From: Mycobacterium numidiamassiliense
GTDB taxonomy: Bacteria > Actinomycetota > Actinomycetes > Mycobacteriales > Mycobacteriaceae
DNA: 64,000 nt
Direction: 5' to 3'
Assembly: GCF_900157365.1 (NCBI RefSeq)
Contig: NZ_FUEZ01000004.1
Coordinates: 3,502,966 to 3,566,965, forward strand
Positions 26,901-34,381 of this stretch are shown here, piece after piece. The notes below the pieces were generated by a model. It was given only the letters and a program-made list of their open reading frames with translations, made no database searches and had not been told where the DNA came from. Position 1 is the stretch's first letter, and each line of letters starts with the position of its first letter. The position numbers and the translations under genes are program-made.

Positions 26901-27160
26901 GGGACACGACGCCGTCCTCCCTCGCTCAAACTTCCGGTCCCCCAAGGGTTCCCGGGATCGCCGAAACCCTGATGCGCACGATGATGATGGGCAGCGGGCT
27001 GGCGGCGGCGACCACCTTGAACCAGGCCGACGCGGTGATCCGGCCCAGCACCCGTGGCGTGGGACTGCTGGAGTTCCATCAAATCGACCAAGCCCGCGAG
27101 GCCGGCCGCGCCGCAACCCGTGAGGCGTTGCCGCAAATCCTGACGCTGCTGGAGCGATGA
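23933..27160 (+). CDS. MFS transporter-cNMP-binding-patatin fusion (Rv3239c type)
   Basis: A 1075-residue three-part protein like M. tuberculosis Rv3239c. Residues about 45-500 form a 14-helix DHA2-type MFS transporter (FLDSTIVNIAFP and GKLADLLGRKR). A cyclic-nucleotide-binding domain (about 532-650) has the canonical cassette GELGLLTGAPRSAS. After a linker domain, a patatin-like domain begins near 813 with GGGGAR, nucleophile GTSMG and DGG. Transport and lipid hydrolysis could therefore be gated by one cNMP signal; a plausible role is moving or remodelling a lipid at the inner membrane. ATG 23933 follows AGGAGATCAAGG. It lies 31 bases after the FHA-cyclase gene. Confidence 0.93.
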   Translation: MDLGTSQAERSPGDADGYGAGTPTNGSRPSRRRLTVPLTVRRQPTSMAVLLVAAFGAFLAFLDSTIVNIAFPNIQKSFPTYSISSLSWVLNAYNIVFAAFLVAAGKLADLLGRKRLFIWGVTLFTVASWLCAIANSVEQLVAFRVLQGVGAALLVPASLALVVEGFEVARRAHGVGLWGAAAAIASGLGPPIGGAIVQVSDWRWAFLVNLPLGVLAVVVARRHLVESRAPGVRRVPDLRGAVLLAAALGLLTLGLIKGPDWGWASAGTVGSFVAAAVALVGFVLSSRYHPAPLIEPAYLHIQSFFVGNALTIVAGAGFYAYLLTHVLYLNNVWGYNLLQTGLAVAPAALIAAVVAAVLGKVADKHGHRMIIFVGALIWAGSLIWYLQRVGTHPDFLGDWLPGQVLQGLGVGATLPLLGSAALARIAKGGSYATASAVVSSSRQLGAVIGVALLVVLIGTPARGEAVEALRRGWGLAAVCFVAVALGALFLGRTNHVAAADSEPRPAPRLESRPPTRVAAHAATTAALAPDADLFESLPLFAGLNPEPLSELRRTTKDVELDAGSYLFHQGDVADALYIVRNGRLQVLQGDVVLRELGRGEVMGELGLLTGAPRSASIKAVRDSTLVRLTKAQFDTIADARVLGALVRGLATRLQQLPPPAVSRSASSDVVVAVVGVDAGAPVRAVTEALLTNLSRDVRAVDPGRVSRDGLERAERSADKVVLQAGTDDAPWRDFCLRAADRIVLVAADPAPPSAPLPARAVGADLVLAGPTANREQRRAWEALLTPRSVHTVRPGGSAEELRPLAARITGRSVGLILGGGGARAFAHLGVLEELHAAGVEVDRIAGTSMGAIVGALAATGLDPAGVDAYVYEYFIRTNPMTDYTVPVKGLTRGRRIPALLRQAYDGRLVEELPKEFRCVSVDLLARKPVVHRRGLLADAVGCSLRLPGIFPPYVYDGTLHVDGGVLDNLPVSALSGGEGPRIAVAVGFGGDTTPSSLAQTSGPPRVPGIAETLMRTMMMGSGLAAATTLNQADAVIRPSTRGVGLLEFHQIDQAREAGRAATREALPQILTLLER

Positions 27161-27402
27161 GCGTGGGGATGTCCGAAATATGTTGCCGCAGAAAATGATT
27201 GGGCTGTTTCCAGGAACCGCCCGCTTCGGGGTTCGGCGGCGGGCCGGCGCGACGGCGCACCGGCTAGGCCACGACAGGCACGCGGGGCACGGCGCAATGT
27301 TGTACTTTTCGAGCGGCGAGACCTATCAGGAGCCACGGCCGTGAGTAGGTCTGGGGTCGTCGATCTCGCCAGGCGTTGTGAGTTGATGTTAAGGAGTCAG
27401 CG

Positions 27403-29049
27403 ATGAGCGGCGCAGAGGGCTCGCGGATAGGGACGACATTCGGGCCCTACTACCTCAAGCGGCTGTTGGGGCGCGGCGGGATGGGCGAGGTCTACGAGGC
27501 CGAGCACACGGTCAAGCAGTGGACGGTGGCGCTCAAGCTGATGTCGCGCACGTTCAGCCAAGATCCGATGTTCCGCAAGCGGATGGAACGCGAAGCCCGC
27601 ATCACCGGCCGTTTGTTAGAGCCCCACGTCGTTCCCATTCACGACTACGGCGAAATCGACGGGCAACTGTTTCTGGAGATGCGCCTCATCGAGGGTGTCG
27701 ACTTGGCCGATGTGCTCGAAAAAGAGGGGGCACTTCCCGCCCCACGGGCGGTTGCCATCGTTTACCAGGTCGCCTCGGCTCTCGATGCCGCCCACGCCGC
27801 CGGAGTGACGCACCGCGACGTGAAACCGCCGAACATCCTGGTCACCCGCAACGACTTCGCCTATCTGGTGGACTTCGGCATCGCCAGCGCGAAAACCGAT
27901 GAAAAACTCACCCAACTCGGCACCACCGTGGGCACGTGGAAATACATGGCCCCCGAACGGTTTTCGAATGGCGAGGTGACGCCCCGCGCCGACGTCTACG
28001 CGCTGGCCTGTGTGCTCTACGAGTGCCTGACCGGCGAAGCGCCCTACCGTGCCGACAACACCGGTGTGCTGATCACGTCGCACATGATGGAACCCGCACC
28101 CCGTCCCAGCACCGAAGGATTAGGCGTCCCAAAGGCTTTCGACGCTGTGATCGAGCGTGGCATGGCGAAAAACCCCGACGACCGCTATGAGAGCGCCGGC
28201 GCCCTGGCCGCCGCTGCCCACGAGGCGCTCAGCAACCCGGACCAGCACCGGGCGGCCACCATCCTGCGACATAATGACACCGCGATCCGGCCGATCGCTG
28301 CTTCCCAGGTGCCCACTGCGGCACACACGGCCATTAACCCGGTGACATCGACCTCCGAAAGTGGCGCGCTACCCGCTGGCGACCACCCCGGCGACGGCCC
28401 TGCGAGCCCGCCAGCAGAACAGCCCAGCGTCGCAATAACCACCGAGCCCACAGCGCCGCGGCAACCTAAACGCTGGCCGATCATCGCCGCCGCAGCCGCC
28501 GTCGCCGTCGTCGTCGGTGCCGTTGGCACCTGGCTAGTCACATCACCATCCACATCATCCAGCGACCATCCAACGACGAGCGTGGCGAAACCCGTACGGC
28601 CGTCCGGCCGAGCAACCAGCGATGACGAATCCAAACTGCCGAGTCTGCTCCCGTCCGGCTACGCCAGTGGCACATGCACGCCAGCCAATCCCGACCCGGG
28701 CAGCATCTGGGCAAGCGCGGCGACGGTGCTGTCATGCGGGCAGAACACCCAGCCCGGAGGGCCTACCCGCGCCACCTACGGGCTATTTCCGGATTTCGAC
28801 ACCCTGAAGAAAGCCTTCGATGCTGACATCGCCAATGTCAGCCTCGGAGACTGCCCCGGGGAGGGAAAGTCGCCCGCTCCTTGGCAACCCACCGGAGCTC
28901 CGAACGTGACCGGCGGCATGATCGCGTGTGGAACCTCCAACGACCACCCGAATCTGATCTGGACCTTTGATAAAAAGCTGATGCTCTCTGAGGTCACCGG
29001 CGACCAGGCCGTCGCCGACTTACACAAATGGTGGGACGCGTACAGCTGA
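27403..29049 (+). CDS. PknH-like membrane serine/threonine kinase with distinct sensor
   Basis: A 548-residue kinase. The kinase domain (about residues 12-280) is close to PknH/PknE: LGRGGMGEVYEAEH, the VALKLM lysine, HRDVKPPNIL, DFGIAS and APERFSNGEV. A linker leads to one membrane helix (about 357-381). The extracellular part (about 415-548) differs from that of PknH. It starts with LLPSGYASGTC, carries four or more cysteines and ends in DLHKWWDAYS; I do not recognise it in any M. tuberculosis kinase. ATG 27403 is preceded by AAGGAG nine bases upstream. The stop abuts that of the converging gene in a TGATCA palindrome. Confidence 0.92.
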   Translation: MSGAEGSRIGTTFGPYYLKRLLGRGGMGEVYEAEHTVKQWTVALKLMSRTFSQDPMFRKRMEREARITGRLLEPHVVPIHDYGEIDGQLFLEMRLIEGVDLADVLEKEGALPAPRAVAIVYQVASALDAAHAAGVTHRDVKPPNILVTRNDFAYLVDFGIASAKTDEKLTQLGTTVGTWKYMAPERFSNGEVTPRADVYALACVLYECLTGEAPYRADNTGVLITSHMMEPAPRPSTEGLGVPKAFDAVIERGMAKNPDDRYESAGALAAAAHEALSNPDQHRAATILRHNDTAIRPIAASQVPTAAHTAINPVTSTSESGALPAGDHPGDGPASPPAEQPSVAITTEPTAPRQPKRWPIIAAAAAVAVVVGAVGTWLVTSPSTSSSDHPTTSVAKPVRPSGRATSDDESKLPSLLPSGYASGTCTPANPDPGSIWASAATVLSCGQNTQPGGPTRATYGLFPDFDTLKKAFDADIANVSLGDCPGEGKSPAPWQPTGAPNVTGGMIACGTSNDHPNLIWTFDKKLMLSEVTGDQAVADLHKWWDAYS

Positions 29050-30213
29050 TCAGCCCGGCGCGGGTCGCACCGGGACGAATTCCGCTGGGTCCTGCGACAT
29101 TTCCACGCAAAGCCGGTCAAGACACGCGCTCGCGCTGGCGTTGGTGACGTCGAGTGCGGCGAACTCCTCCGCGGTGACCCGCGCAGTGATCAGGCACGGC
29201 CGAATTGGTTGACCGCTGCGCGGATCGAGTGCATCGACGACACCGTTGAATACCACGACGTCGATGTGACGCCCGATATCGAGCGCCAGGATGGCCGCCA
29301 GCGATAGCAGTGTCAGTTGCGCAATAGTATTGGTATACAACACTTTTACCTGCGACGCCGGTCGCTCGGTCCCGACGACCACCTCCTGATCTTCGTCGTA
29401 CCGGTACGACTCGGCCGCCGGAATGACGTCAACCGTAGGGAGCTGGTATTCGACAACCAATTCGCGCGCTTCCGCGGCAAACGCCGCCGTGGCAACGGGA
29501 CTGATACAGCGCGGCACCGGCAGGCCCGCCAGAACCGATGCCGCGTGGGCCGCTACTGCGGCCGCGTCGCCGGCGCGGTAGCTTTGGCCCAGATCGCGCG
29601 CAGGCGCGTCCGGCAGATGCTTTAATCCGTCATGCAGCAGGCCGGTCAGAGCCCGCACTCGAGATTCAATTCTCGAGTTCTGCACCTTCACCTGATCCGA
29701 CAGGCCGTCGAGTTGGTAGATGTCGGCTTCCAGGACAACACCTTCCGGCCACCGGCTTTGCTGCCACTCCCGCCGGCGAGCCAGCTCGGCCGCCGCCTGG
29801 GCTCTGGCTTGGGCGTCCCGCATCGCCGCATAGAGCGCCCTGGTCGTCTCCAGCTCCCGGAGGCGGTGCTGTTCGCGTTGCGGGTGCCGTGCGCGGGCCA
29901 GGCGGTAGTCGTAGCGAGCCTGGTCGAGCCGCCGCGGGGCATCGGGGATGCCCGCGTACGGAGGTTCGGGCACGAAGTCGGCGAGCCGGGGCGCAGGCTC
30001 GGCGATCTCCAGATAGCGGATCCGCATCGCGCAAACTTCGGTGTCCCGTCGGGCCTGGCCGACGGTGTAGTAGGTCTGCAGCAGTTCGCACGCCGAGTCC
30101 CAATTGCTGGTACCGCCCGCGGACCGCCGAGCGGTGAGCCACAGCCGCCACAGCGCCTGGTATGCCTCGTATTCGAAGGCGCGCCGCTGCTGGCCGCCGT
30201 CAAATGGGCCCAT
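29050..30213 (-). CDS. Mrr-type restriction protein relative lacking the nuclease domain
   Basis: A 387-residue protein. The N-terminal 150 residues are helical with Arg-rich coiled-coil-like stretches (ALYAAMRDAQARAQAAAELA). The middle and C-terminal parts (LIEXRVRALTGLL-like coil, then QVKVLYTNTIAQLTLLSL, DVVVFNGVVDALDP and QPIRPCLITARVT) resemble the region that precedes the Mrr catalytic domain in actinobacterial restriction-system proteins. The sequence stops at FVPVRPAPG, where those proteins continue into the Mrr_cat nuclease, and no PD-(D/E)XK motif follows. ATG 30213 has GGGGAG upstream. The stop abuts the kinase stop. Either a natural nuclease-less family member or a truncated gene. 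The family link is from memory and moderately sure. Confidence 0.65.
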   Translation of the reverse strand: MGPFDGGQQRRAFEYEAYQALWRLWLTARRSAGGTSNWDSACELLQTYYTVGQARRDTEVCAMRIRYLEIAEPAPRLADFVPEPPYAGIPDAPRRLDQARYDYRLARARHPQREQHRLRELETTRALYAAMRDAQARAQAAAELARRREWQQSRWPEGVVLEADIYQLDGLSDQVKVQNSRIESRVRALTGLLHDGLKHLPDAPARDLGQSYRAGDAAAVAAHAASVLAGLPVPRCISPVATAAFAAEARELVVEYQLPTVDVIPAAESYRYDEDQEVVVGTERPASQVKVLYTNTIAQLTLLSLAAILALDIGRHIDVVVFNGVVDALDPRSGQPIRPCLITARVTAEEFAALDVTNASASACLDRLCVEMSQDPAEFVPVRPAPG

Positions 30214-30290
30214 GTTCTCCCCTGATCAGAAGTCGATCCTGTGAGAACCTATCGTGTGCGCGGCGAAATGTGCAGCTTCTCGCGAGTCGG

Positions 30291-30349
30291 CGGGCGTGGG
30301 GGTTTGGGGGATCACCAAGCTCCGCTGATGCGGATTACCCCCACGCCCG
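30291..30349 (-). terminator. Intrinsic-like hairpin after glutamine synthetase
   Basis: A perfect 13-base inverted repeat, CGGGCGTGGGGGT at 30291-30303 and ACCCCCACGCCCG at 30337-30349, encloses a 33-base loop. It lies 20 bases beyond the glutamine synthetase stop and upstream of the next minus-strand gene. There is no U-tract, as is common for mycobacterial hairpin terminators; a regulatory role is also possible. Confidence 0.5.
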
Positions 30350-30369
30350 ACGACGGATTCACGGGTTGA

Positions 30370-32547
30370 TCACAGGATGTAGAGCAACTCCTGATACGTG
30401 GGCAGCGGCCACAGGTCGTCGGCGACAACGCTTTCCAAGATGTCGGCGGCAGCGCGCACCGCGGCCATCGCCGGCAGCAGCCCGTCCTGGGCGTGCTTGG
30501 CCTCGTCCAGCGCCGACTCCGCCGAGTGATCGCCCAGCGCCGCCTTCAGCGTCGCCAAGCCCTCGGTGAGATCCACGATCGGGGTCGAAACCGATTCCAG
30601 CACAGCCGCGCTCGACTCGACGCCGGCCTTCTTCAGTGCGGCGATGTTCTGCGCCAGCTCGGTCTGGTAGCGGATCGCGGCCGGCAGGATCACCGTCGTC
30701 CCGATCTCGAGCGCCAGCTTCGCCTCGACCGCGACGGTCAGCGCGTACTGCTCCAACTGGACCTCGTAGCGGCTGTGCAGCTCACGCTCGCTGAACACCC
30801 CATACTTCTCGAAGAGCTCGACCGCTTCCGGCTTGATCAGCTCCGGGATGGCATCCAGCGTGGTCTTGAGGTTCGGCAGGCCGCGCTCGGCCGCCTCGAT
30901 CTGCCACTTCTCCGAGTATCCGTCGCCGTTGTACACCACATCGCCGTGTTCGGTGATGATCTCGGTGAGCAGCTTCTGCACTGCATGGTCGAAGTCCTCG
31001 CCGTCCGCGACGGCCTTTTCGAGGATCGTGGCCATGTAGTCCAGCGAGTCCGCCATGATCGTGTTCAGAATCACCAACGGCACCGCAACCGTCTGCCCGG
31101 AGCCCGGCGCCCGGAACTCGAACCGGTTACCGGTGAACGCGAACGGGCTGGTGCGGTTGCGGTCGCCCGGATCAGTCGGCAATGGCGGCAGCGTGTCGAC
31201 ACCAATGATCATGGTGCCCTTGCCCTTTGAGGACGTGGCCGCGCCCTTGGCGATCTGCTCGAACACGTCGGCAAGCTGCTCGCCGAGGAAGATCGAGATG
31301 ATCGCGGGCGGCGCCTCGTTGGCGCCGAGGCGGTGGTCGTTGGTGGCCGACGCGACCGACACCCGGAGCAGGCCGGAGAACTTGTGCACCGCCCGGATCA
31401 CCGCCGCGCAGAACACCAGGAACTGCGCGTTCTCGTGCGGAGTATCGCCCGGGACCAGCAGCGAGCCCAGCTCGGAGTTGCCCAGCGAGAAGTTGACGTG
31501 CTTGCCCGACCCGTTGACGCCGGCGAATGGCTTCTCGTGGAACAGGCATTCCATGCCGTGCTTCTTCGCGACCGTCTTGAAGATCGTCATCAGCAGCTGC
31601 TGGTGGTCGGAGGCGATGTTGGCCCGCTCGAACATCGGCGCGATCTCGAACTGGCCGGGTGCTACCTCGTTATGCCGGGTCTTGGCGGGAATGCCGAGTT
31701 TGAACAGCTCCCGCTCGGTGTCCATCATGAAGCCGAGGACACGCTCGGGCACGGCGCCGAAGTAGTGGTCGTCGAATTCCTGGCCCTTAGGCGGCTTGGC
31801 GCCAAAAAGGGTGCGCCCGGCGTTGATCAGGTCCGGTCGCGCCAGGAAGAAGTGCCGATCGACCAGGAAGTACTCCTGCTCCGGGCCACAGAACGACACC
31901 ACGTGGTTGAGATCCTTGTGGCCGAACAGCGTCAGGACGCGCTCGGCGTGCACACCCATCGCCTGCTGGCTGCGCAGTAACGGGGTCTTGTAGTCCAGCG
32001 CCTCACCGGTCATCGAGACGAACACCGTCGGGATGCACAGGGTGTTGCCGTTCGGGTTCTCCAGAATGTAGGCCGGGCTGGTGGCGTCCCAGCCGGTGTA
32101 GCCGCGCGCCTCGAAGGTGCTACGCAGTCCGCCTGAGGGGAAGCTGGACGCGTCCGGCTCGCCTTGGATCAGGGTCTTGCCCGCAAACTCGGCGAGCGTG
32201 GTCCCGTCGCCGACCGGGTCAAGGAAGCTGTCGTGCTTTTCGGCGGTCAGGCCGGTCATCGGGTAGAAGACGTGGGCGTAGTGGGTCGCGCCCTTCTCCA
32301 GTGCCCAGTCCTTCATGGCTATCGCGACCGCGTCGGCGACCGTGGGATCAAGCTTGGTGCCTTTTTCGATGGTCGCGACGATGGACTTGTACAACGCCTT
32401 GGGTAGCCGGGCCTGCATCTCGGCCTTGGTGAAGACGTTGGATCCGAAGACTTCGCCAGGCTCTTCGCCCGGCACGAAGCTGATGGCCGGGGGGACATAA
32501 GCCTCGACGTTGTAGATCGCCTCGAGGCGGACTGCGTTTCCGCTCAA
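30370..32547 (-). CDS. Type III glutamine synthetase
   Basis: A 725-residue GSIII-type enzyme, the usual length of that family and far longer than GlnA1-type synthetases. It condenses glutamate and ammonia with ATP as a cytosolic oligomer. Recognisable GSIII segments are HAHVFYPMTG-like THYAHVFYPMTG, GPEQEYFLVD, KTRHNEVAPGQFEIAPMFE, HEKPFAGVNGSGKHVNFSLG and RTSPFAFTGNRFEFRAPGS. The start is TTG 32547, six bases after TAGGAAC; upstream in-frame codons do not look coding. GSIII lacks the adenylylation-loop control of GSI, so it may be regulated differently. It is followed by a hairpin terminator. Confidence 0.95.
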   Translation of the reverse strand: MSGNAVRLEAIYNVEAYVPPAISFVPGEEPGEVFGSNVFTKAEMQARLPKALYKSIVATIEKGTKLDPTVADAVAIAMKDWALEKGATHYAHVFYPMTGLTAEKHDSFLDPVGDGTTLAEFAGKTLIQGEPDASSFPSGGLRSTFEARGYTGWDATSPAYILENPNGNTLCIPTVFVSMTGEALDYKTPLLRSQQAMGVHAERVLTLFGHKDLNHVVSFCGPEQEYFLVDRHFFLARPDLINAGRTLFGAKPPKGQEFDDHYFGAVPERVLGFMMDTERELFKLGIPAKTRHNEVAPGQFEIAPMFERANIASDHQQLLMTIFKTVAKKHGMECLFHEKPFAGVNGSGKHVNFSLGNSELGSLLVPGDTPHENAQFLVFCAAVIRAVHKFSGLLRVSVASATNDHRLGANEAPPAIISIFLGEQLADVFEQIAKGAATSSKGKGTMIIGVDTLPPLPTDPGDRNRTSPFAFTGNRFEFRAPGSGQTVAVPLVILNTIMADSLDYMATILEKAVADGEDFDHAVQKLLTEIITEHGDVVYNGDGYSEKWQIEAAERGLPNLKTTLDAIPELIKPEAVELFEKYGVFSERELHSRYEVQLEQYALTVAVEAKLALEIGTTVILPAAIRYQTELAQNIAALKKAGVESSAAVLESVSTPIVDLTEGLATLKAALGDHSAESALDEAKHAQDGLLPAMAAVRAAADILESVVADDLWPLPTYQELLYIL

Positions 32548-32877
32548 TGTAGTTCCTATCGATGGGGAGGCCGACCTTCTACGGAAGGTGGACCGCCCCA
32601 CACTAGGAAGCTTCGATGGCAATTTTGTTACGCCAGCGTCAACGCCACGATGCAACGGTTTCCAACGTGAGACGCCGCGCCACATCCGAAGCGATGAGGT
32701 GCTGTTTTGCGGCTTTTCCACCGCGCACCGCCCGGATCAATCTCATCGGGATAACGCATTCGCGCGTCTGCCCACGGTTGAGGCGTCCGTCCCGTTTAAT
32801 GATCCGCGTAGGCGACTCGTCAGCCTTTTCTCAATACCGTGGCGCGCCGCAGCAGCGGCTCGAGAAAAGGACGCCAA
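32548..32877. other. Divergent intergenic region
   Basis: 330 bases between the glutamine synthetase and C39-like genes. No additional gene is seen. A -10-like TACCGT lies at 32836-32841 and a hairpin touching the ribosome-binding site at 32824-32870. Confidence 0.45.
32824..32870 (+). promoter_or_regulatory. Hairpin masking the ribosome-binding site of the C39-like gene
   Basis: CCTTTTCTC at 32824-32832 is the exact reverse complement of GAGAAAAGG at 32862-32870, with a 29-base loop. The right arm contains most of the Shine-Dalgarno AAAAGGA that lies seven bases before ATG 32878. If the transcript begins upstream of 32824, the stem would hide the site. A -10-like element inside the loop could give a shorter, unfolded transcript. 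Confidence 0.45.
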
Positions 32878-33561
32878 ATGACCAGCACCGTGCGGACCAG
32901 CATTGCCGCGGTCGCTGGCAGCACTGGCATCGCAACCTCACTGTGGGCCACCGTCACTGCGGCGACAATGATCTCGGCCGCCGTCGTCCATGCGGCCCCG
33001 GGCCCCGCGCCGGACGCCGGGCACGACTCGGGGGTGTATGGCGACGGTGCCGCCGCGGCGCCCTACTGGCGCCTACAGCACACATCCGACTGCGGGGAGA
33101 TGGCGGTAGCCGACGTGGTCGGCGAGCTGACCGGTCGTGAGCCCACCGAGCACCAAATCACCACCGTGGCCGCACGGACCCCAAGCACGGTGGGTTCCGG
33201 GCCGATGTGGCAGCCACCGGGCAACACCAACATCAGGGACCTACCGATGCTGCTCTGGCATTACTGGGTCACCGCCGACAACATCCGGACCACCACGGCC
33301 GGGCTGGAAGAAGACCTGGCGCAAAAGCGCAAAGTCATCGTCATCCTCAATGCCGAAACGATCTGGAACCGGCCCGGCAACCGCAACCTGGCAAATCACT
33401 TCGTGGTCGTCACCGGCATCGACACCAAAACCGGTGTAGTGCACCTGAACGACAGCGGTGTCCCGACCGGCCGCGACGAGCAGGTCCCGCTCGCCACCTT
33501 TGAGCAGGCGTGGGCCCCGTATCACAACTCCGCGGTCGTGACCAGGACCGCGGCCCCGTAG
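32878..33561 (+). CDS. Exported C39-like cysteine peptidase domain protein
   Basis: A 227-residue protein with a cleavable signal peptide (hydrophobic residues about 14-40, cleavage near VVHAAPG). The mature part fits the C39-like/papain-like superfamily: cysteine in TSDCGEMAVADV, histidine in NHFVVVTG and a following NDSG, which could form the Cys-His-Asn/Asp triad. It would act in the periplasm or outside the cell as a peptidase or amidase; the substrate is unknown. ATG 32878 has a Shine-Dalgarno that can be sealed in a hairpin. It converges on cysW with four bases between the stops, occupying the place where cysA might be expected. Confidence 0.8.
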   Translation: MTSTVRTSIAAVAGSTGIATSLWATVTAATMISAAVVHAAPGPAPDAGHDSGVYGDGAAAAPYWRLQHTSDCGEMAVADVVGELTGREPTEHQITTVAARTPSTVGSGPMWQPPGNTNIRDLPMLLWHYWVTADNIRTTTAGLEEDLAQKRKVIVILNAETIWNRPGNRNLANHFVVVTGIDTKTGVVHLNDSGVPTGRDEQVPLATFEQAWAPYHNSAVVTRTAAP

Positions 33562-33565
33562 AGAG

Positions 33566-34381
33566 TCACGCCTCGGCTTTCGCCCGTTTGCGGCGAACCA
33601 GCACGGTCGTCTTCACGATCAGAAACACCACCGCGACCCCCATCAGCAGCGTGGACAGCGCATACGCGCCATACTCGGCTCCGCGGGCATAGCGATCGTT
33701 CACCAGCAGCGTCAGTGTTTGGGACTCCCCCGGCAGGTTAGACGACACCATGATGACCCCGCCGAATTCGCCGAGCGTGCGTGCGGTGGTCAGCACGGTG
33801 CCGTAGATCAGTCCCCACCGGATGGTCGGCAGCGTGATCCGCCAAAACGTCTGCCACGGGCCCGAACCCAGGGTTGCCGCAGCCTGTTCCTGCTCGGTTC
33901 CCACCTCCTGCAGCACCGGTTGGACCTCTCGCACCACGAACGGCAAGGTGACGAAGATGCTGACGAGGATGAGGCCGGGTAAGCCGAAGATGATCTTGAT
34001 CCCGAGGTCGTTCTCGACAAAGCCCAGCGCGCCCGCCGATCCCCACAGCAGGATAAGGGCCACCCCGACGATGATGGGCGACACCGCAAATGGCAGGTCG
34101 ACGATCGCCTGCAGCGCCGCCCTGCCGCGGAACCGGCCGCGCGCGAGCAACAACGAAGTGAGCACACCGAAGACCACGTTCAGTGGCACCACGACGGCGA
34201 CCACCAGCAACGACAGGTCCAGCGCCGAGATCGCCGCCGGCGTGGTGATCCACGCGTAAAACTGAGCAAACCCGGGCCGGAAGGTCCGCCACAGAATGAT
34301 CGACACCGGGACGATCAGCATCACGCCGATGTAGGCCAGCGTCACGGACCGAACGAGATAGCGGGCCCAGATGGACGTCAC
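33566..34381 (-). CDS. cysW: Sulfate/thiosulfate ABC permease CysW
   Basis: A 271-residue inner-membrane permease with about six helices and the cytosolic EAA loop EQAAATLGSGPW, where the ATPase CysA would dock. It forms the heterodimeric channel with CysT for SubI-delivered sulfate. GTG 34381 overlaps the cysT stop by four bases (GTGA), giving tight coupling. In M. tuberculosis cysA1 follows this gene; here the next gene is on the opposite strand and codes for an exported C39-like protein, so the ATPase must come from elsewhere. Confidence 0.93.
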   Translation of the reverse strand: MTSIWARYLVRSVTLAYIGVMLIVPVSIILWRTFRPGFAQFYAWITTPAAISALDLSLLVVAVVVPLNVVFGVLTSLLLARGRFRGRAALQAIVDLPFAVSPIIVGVALILLWGSAGALGFVENDLGIKIIFGLPGLILVSIFVTLPFVVREVQPVLQEVGTEQEQAAATLGSGPWQTFWRITLPTIRWGLIYGTVLTTARTLGEFGGVIMVSSNLPGESQTLTLLVNDRYARGAEYGAYALSTLLMGVAVVFLIVKTTVLVRRKRAKAEA

